Of a DNA stretch of 64,000 bases, positions 56,007 to 64,000 are shown piece by piece (the stretch's first letter is position 1; every line of letters starts with the position of its first letter). The translations under genes and the position numbers were made by a program. This stretch comes from Synechococcaceae cyanobacterium (GTDB taxonomy: Bacteria; Cyanobacteriota; Cyanobacteriia; PCC-6307; Cyanobiaceae), in contig CANCJV010000006.1 of NCBI GenBank assembly GCA_947378425.1, positions 49,170-113,169 on the forward strand, read 5' to 3'. Under the pieces are notes generated by a model. That model searched no databases and was not told where the DNA came from. It saw nothing but the letters and a program-made list of their open reading frames with translations.

Positions 56007-57509
56007 ATGGCTCTGGTTCTGCTCCCCGGTCTCAACAACCTGATCGAGGACATCAGCGACGAGAAAAAATTGCCGACTCAGGTGGTGGAGGCGGCCCTGC
56101 GTGAAGCGCTGCTCAAGGGCTATGAGCGCTACCGCCGCACCCTCTACTTGGGCATCAGCGAAGATCCTTTTGAGGAGGACTACTTCAGCAACTTCGACGT
56201 GGCCCTGGATCTTGAAGAAGAGGGCTACCGCGTGCTGGCCAGCAAGATCATTGTCGAAGAAGTCGAAAGCGACGATCATCAGATCGCCATCGACGAAGTC
56301 CGGCAGGTGGCTGAGGATGCTCAGACCGGTGACACGGTTGTACTCGATGTCACCCCTGAAAAGGATGATTTCGGCCGCATGGCTGCCGCCACCACCAAGC
56401 AGGTGCTGGCCCAGAAACTGCGCGATCAGCAGCGCCGCATGATCCAGGAGGAGTTCGCCGACCTCGAAGATCCCGTGCTCACCGCCCGCGTGATTCGCTT
56501 TGAGCGACAGAGCGTGATCCTGGGCGTCAGCAGTGGTCTGGGCAGGCCTGAAGTGGAAGCCGAATTGCCGCGCCGTGACCAGCTGCCCAATGACAACTAC
56601 CGGGCGAATGCCACCTTCAAGGTGTTCCTCAAGGAAGTGAGTGAGGTGGCTCGGCGCGGCCCCCAGCTCTTTGTCTCCCGCTCCAATGCCGGCCTGGTGG
56701 TGTATCTCTTCGAAAATGAAGTGCCCGAAATCCAGGAGGGTTCTGTGCGGATTGTGGCTGTGGCACGGGAAGCCAACCCCCCTTCCAGGGCCGTCGGCCC
56801 CCGCACCAAGGTGGCCGTCGACAGTGTCGAGCGGGAAGTGGACCCCGTCGGTGCCTGCATCGGCGCCCGCGGTTCGCGCATCCAGCAGGTGGTGAACGAA
56901 CTGCGCGGCGAAAAAATCGACGTGATCCGCTGGTCTCCGGATCCAGGTCAGTACATCGCCAACTCCCTCAGTCCCGCCCGGGTCGAGATGGTGCGGCTGG
57001 TGGATCCGGACGGCCACCACGCCCACGTGCTGGTGCCACCGGATCAGCTGAGTCTGGCGATCGGCCGCGAGGGCCAGAACGTGCGACTGGCCGCCCGCCT
57101 CACCGGCTGGAAGATCGACATCAAGAACGCCCAGGAGTACGACCAGACCACCGAGGACCAGACAGTGTCCGGTCTGATCGCCCAGCGCCAGGAAGAGGAG
57201 GCCCTGCAGGCCGAAGCGGAAGCCCGCCTCCAGACCGAGCAGGCCATCCGGGCAGAAGAGGATGCCCGCCTGCGCGAGCTCTATCCCCTTCCCGAGGATG
57301 AGGAGGACTACGTCGAAGCCGAGCCCGATGGCGATGACGCCGCTGAGGCCGCCGCCCCAGGGGACGGATCCGTCGAAACCGGCGAAAGCGTGGCTGAAGC
57401 CGAGGATGCCGGCGCTGCCGGTACCGAAGCGGTCGGCGCTGAGGCTGACGTCGAAGGCGAGGCCAGCTCCGTTGGCGAAGGCGAGGCCAGCCTCGACACG
57501 GCCCGGTGA
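56007..57509 (+). CDS. nusA: transcription termination/antitermination protein NusA with acidic low-complexity C-terminal tail
   Basis: EAALREALLKGYERY, VDPVGACIGARGSRIQQVVNELRGEKIDVIRW, LAIGREGQNVRLAARLTGWKIDI. Confidence 0.97.
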   Translation: MALVLLPGLNNLIEDISDEKKLPTQVVEAALREALLKGYERYRRTLYLGISEDPFEEDYFSNFDVALDLEEEGYRVLASKIIVEEVESDDHQIAIDEVRQVAEDAQTGDTVVLDVTPEKDDFGRMAAATTKQVLAQKLRDQQRRMIQEEFADLEDPVLTARVIRFERQSVILGVSSGLGRPEVEAELPRRDQLPNDNYRANATFKVFLKEVSEVARRGPQLFVSRSNAGLVVYLFENEVPEIQEGSVRIVAVAREANPPSRAVGPRTKVAVDSVEREVDPVGACIGARGSRIQQVVNELRGEKIDVIRWSPDPGQYIANSLSPARVEMVRLVDPDGHHAHVLVPPDQLSLAIGREGQNVRLAARLTGWKIDIKNAQEYDQTTEDQTVSGLIAQRQEEEALQAEAEARLQTEQAIRAEEDARLRELYPLPEDEEDYVEAEPDGDDAAEAAAPGDGSVETGESVAEAEDAGAAGTEAVGAEADVEGEASSVGEGEASLDTAR

Positions 57510-57793
57510 GCGCTCAGGACCGGCGGCCGGTGCTGCGCCGCTGTGTGGCCTGCCGCAGCCTGCGCGATCGTCAGCTGCTCTGGCGGCTGATTCGCCAGGC
57601 TGATGGCAGCATTGCGCTCGACCTGGGTATGGGCCGCTCGGCCTATCTCTGCCAGGATCGGGCCTGCCTCGAGGAGGCCAGACGACGCAAGCGGCTGCAA
57701 CGGTCGCTTCGCGCTCAGATTGCGGATTCCATCATCGCGACCCTCGACGCACGACTCGAGGCAAGCGACGCCGCAACCGCTAAGGCAAGATGA
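57506..57793 (+). CDS. ylxR: YlxR family protein (DUF448)
   Basis: RRCVACRSLRDRQLLWRLIR, GRSAYLCQDRACLEEARRRKRLQRSLR; between nusA and infB. Confidence 0.9.
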   Translation: MSAQDRRPVLRRCVACRSLRDRQLLWRLIRQADGSIALDLGMGRSAYLCQDRACLEEARRRKRLQRSLRAQIADSIIATLDARLEASDAATAKAR

Positions 57794-57902
57794 TCACTGG
57801 CCGCAGTGTGCGTGCGGCCCGGTGGCACACCCGTTGCCCCGCTCGGCGCCCCTGTGGCCCCGTCCGGAGTTCACCCGTGGCCCCGCCCCTTCGGAGACCT
57901 GA

Positions 57903-61469
<3,567 letters not shown>

Positions 61470-61492
61470 GTCCCTTCCCGAGCGCCAGCCCC

Positions 61493-62905
61493 ATGAATCC
61501 CCGCAGCGAGCCCCTGCTCTGGCTTCAGCTGATCGCTGTCGGGGTGCTGCCGCTGGAGGCGCTGTTGCTGTTGCTGCTGCTTGCCGGCAGCGATCCAGGC
61601 CCGGTACCCGCCTTGGAGCGACTGCTCTGCTGGGGGCTCGGTGCCCTGCTGCCCGCCCTGGGACTCTGGCGTCGTCCTGCCGATGTCTGGTCTCTCCTGC
61701 TGCTGCAGACCCCCTTGCGGGCGCGGCGGCCGCTGCAGCAGCGACTCAGTGCCCTGCAGGAGGCTGTTGCGCTGCGACTGGGCCTGGGGAGCGGCTCAGC
61801 CCTGCTCCTGGCTCTGCTCTGGTGGAGTGACGACCACGCCGCCATCGCCGGCCCCTTCTCTCCCCTGGCGGAGAGCCCCCGGCTGGTGGGCCTGCTGCTG
61901 GCGGCCCTGCTGCTGGCCCTGATGCTCTGGCAATGGCAGCAGCTGCTCCAGAGCCTGTGGCTGCTCAGCCGCAGCACCGGCGCCATTGCGGCGGCGACGC
62001 CGATGACCAAACGGGACCTGGAGTTGCGCCGTCTCTGCCTGGGCCTGCCATTGCTGCTGCTCTCGCCCCTGCTCGAGCGCCTGCCGGAATCCCGGCCTCA
62101 GCCGCGGGCAGCCCAGCCCCACGCTCCGGAGCCTGGTTCGATCGTGGCGGCGACTGCCCGTGCCACGAGGCCTGCGGATCCACCGTCCGTCGAGCAGGAG
62201 GGCGCGCTCGCCACCGGCGCCAGTGAGACGGTCCCAGCGGAGTCTCACGGCACTTTCGCGGATCCAGGTCCGAAGGCTCCGCAGGAGCCCTCGGGTTCGG
62301 TCACGGCCCAGGCCGAAGCCAATGCCCTGGCCAAGAACGGCGCCGCGGCAGCTTCCCTGGCTTCTCCTCCTGCAGCGGCCTCCACTCCCGCTACGGCCAG
62401 CCGTGAGGTGCCTCAGCTGGAGCCGATCAGGACCGTTGCCCCCCCCTTGGAGACCCCGCCGGATTCGGCGTCCGCAGCCGCACCGAGTGACAGCGAAGCC
62501 GGCGATCCCGAAAACCCCGATCCGGCAGCGCGGAGCCACGAGCCACCGCTGCTGGAGTCCCAGGTCATTGCCGCCGGCCCGAGCGATCAGGGAGAGGCCC
62601 TCTCGCCTGCAGCGGATCCTGAAGCGACTCCTCGGGTGGCGATCCAGGCTGATCCGCTGATCATCGACTCGATCGCAGCGGCGACAACGGCATGGGGCTC
62701 CAGTGCCGACAGAGCCCAGACAAATTCTGATGCCGCCACCGAAGCCGGCGACACCCTGGCCACCTCTGGCGCCGCCACCCTTGAGGGCTCGCCAGGCCCG
62801 GACGAGGGGGAACCCGGCCTCTCAGACGCTGTCCCGATTGCGATCGAACCAGAGCAGGGAGCTGAACAGGGCCAGGGCGGAGACCTGGATCAGCAGATCG
62901 GATGA
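61493..62905 (+). CDS. membrane protein with low-complexity Ala/Pro/Glu-rich tail
   Basis: About 4 hydrophobic segments in the N-terminal ~165 aa, then a ~300-aa low-complexity acidic tail. Confidence 0.7.
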   Translation: MNPRSEPLLWLQLIAVGVLPLEALLLLLLLAGSDPGPVPALERLLCWGLGALLPALGLWRRPADVWSLLLLQTPLRARRPLQQRLSALQEAVALRLGLGSGSALLLALLWWSDDHAAIAGPFSPLAESPRLVGLLLAALLLALMLWQWQQLLQSLWLLSRSTGAIAAATPMTKRDLELRRLCLGLPLLLLSPLLERLPESRPQPRAAQPHAPEPGSIVAATARATRPADPPSVEQEGALATGASETVPAESHGTFADPGPKAPQEPSGSVTAQAEANALAKNGAAAASLASPPAAASTPATASREVPQLEPIRTVAPPLETPPDSASAAAPSDSEAGDPENPDPAARSHEPPLLESQVIAAGPSDQGEALSPAADPEATPRVAIQADPLIIDSIAAATTAWGSSADRAQTNSDAATEAGDTLATSGAATLEGSPGPDEGEPGLSDAVPIAIEPEQGAEQGQGGDLDQQIG

Positions 62906-63127
62906 AGCCAGCTCGCCCCCGGCGGAGGCCCGCAGCGCCATGGTGGCCAGTCCCAGGCCAGCGGAGGCCACCAGGGCAAACCACAGCCCCCGGCGCAGGC
63001 TGCGCCAGGGGGTGCGGGCCTCCAGCAGCAGGCGACGGCGCAGCTCGGGATCCAAGGGCTTGGCTGCCCCGGGATCGGGCCCGGAACCGGGGCGTTGGGC
63101 CATGGGGATCGCCGACTTGGTTGACAA
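62822..63127 (-). CDS. DUF3493-like membrane protein
   Basis: LDPELRRRLLLEARTPWRSLRRGLWFALVASAGLGLATMALRASAGGEL. Confidence 0.8.
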   Translation of the reverse strand: MSTKSAIPMAQRPGSGPDPGAAKPLDPELRRRLLLEARTPWRSLRRGLWFALVASAGLGLATMALRASAGGELASSDLLIQVSALALFSSLLWFDRNRDSV

Positions 63128-63153
63128 CGACCGGATGCTACTTTCGGAGGCAT

Positions 63154-63225
<72 letters not shown>

Positions 63226-63266
63226 TTTTCAAACCTTCGTCTGCCCGTCCTGCCGACGCCGCCCAG

Positions 63267-63282
63267 CGCACCTTTCGGTGCG
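63267..63282 (+). terminator. hairpin downstream of tRNA-Thr
   Basis: cgcacc-tttc-ggtgcg, then tcttgac; weak T-tract. Confidence 0.4.
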
Positions 63283-63425
63283 TCTTGACACGCAATTCGC
63301 GCCAGAACAGGGAGAACCTGTCTGAGCAACAACCCGAGGCATTGCGTCGCTCCATCGCTCTGACGTCCCGCGATCGGCTCGAAGACGGGCCTGTAGTTTT
63401 GAGCCCCCACGAGCATCGGGGTTCC

Positions 63426-64000
63426 GTGCGTCAACATCCCGTGAAGGCTGTTTCAGCTGTCGCAGATCCTGAGTCTGACGGGCTTCACCGCCGGGGCCTC
63501 AGGCGGATCGCCGGCGCCGCCCTGGGACAGGCGCGGCATCCGCATGGCCCTGCTGAAAAGCCGTTGCGCTGGGATTGGTCCTATGAAGCCAGCCCACCTG
63601 AGGCACCTGGGGCTGGTCTGAAGGCCAGGGGCACCCTGATCACCGATAACGACCCCGATGGGGATGGTTTTTATGAGGTGCTGAGGATCGAAGGCCGGCG
63701 CAATGGCGTCAGGATCACGGGCCTGGTACCCGCGGGCAGCTCCATTCCGGGCAATGTTGATGCCGTGACGGGGATTGCCTACAGCGTCGACAACAAAATT
63801 CAACTCGGCTCCAATTGTAGACAGCAAGGCCAAATGACGAGCCACGGTATTGGCTTTGCTCTGGCTGACGGCAGTTTCTCCAATCTTTTCTTTGCCTCTT
63901 ATCTCAACCCGCCAGTCTATATTGATTTCCACACCGAGCCGCCCTTTCCCGCTGGCCTGGTGGCACCCAATTCGGAAACAGTGATTCATTTTCATCTCCA
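63426..64000 (+). CDS. putative exported/cell-surface protein, 3' truncated by window (start uncertain; absent from ORF track)
   Basis: Translated by eye with no stop: ...LRWDWSYEASPPEAPGAGLKARGTLITDNDPDGDGFYEVLRIEGRRNGVRITGLVPAGSSIPGNVDAVTGIAYSVDNKIQLG...SHGIGFALADGSFSNLFFASYLNPPVYIDFHTEPP, resembling a domain common in picocyanobacterial exoproteins. Confidence 0.65.
   Translation, partial: MRQHPVKAVSAVADPESDGLHRRGLRRIAGAALGQARHPHGPAEKPLRWDWSYEASPPEAPGAGLKARGTLITDNDPDGDGFYEVLRIEGRRNGVRITGLVPAGSSIPGNVDAVTGIAYSVDNKIQLGSNCRQQGQMTSHGIGFALADGSFSNLFFASYLNPPVYIDFHTEPPFPAGLVAPNSETVIHFHL

Overview
GC-rich chromosomal segment that looks cyanobacterial, probably from the Synechococcus/Cyanobium group. 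Evidence: split rpoC1/rpoC2, an Hli protein, Ycf35/DUF1257, and HIP1 GCGATCGC palindromes. Most of the window is housekeeping: a biotin operon (bioF-hydrolase-bioC-bioD-...-bioA), rsmG, the rpsT-tatD-rpoB-rpoC1-rpoC2 cluster, hisD, rpiA, an HtrA protease, the rimP-nusA-ylxR-infB operon and tRNA-Thr(CGT). The clearest accessory content is a single 17.8-kb gene (8351-26113, 5920 aa). It encodes a mosaic, probably secreted protein with LamG, FG-GAP, PLL/sialidase-like, degenerate RTX, Calx-beta and DUF4114-like modules. It lies downstream of an MFS transporter and contains an internal AT-rich segment of different character. Other points of interest: an overlapping gene train rlmN/EF-hand/Coq4-like/MFS downstream of rpoC2-hli; an rlmN reading frame with no canonical start codon for its conserved N-terminus; a nested inverted repeat upstream of rpoB; small membrane ORFs absent from or buried in the ORF track; and a second putative exoprotein running off the right edge. 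All calls come from reading the sequence by eye; no database search was run.
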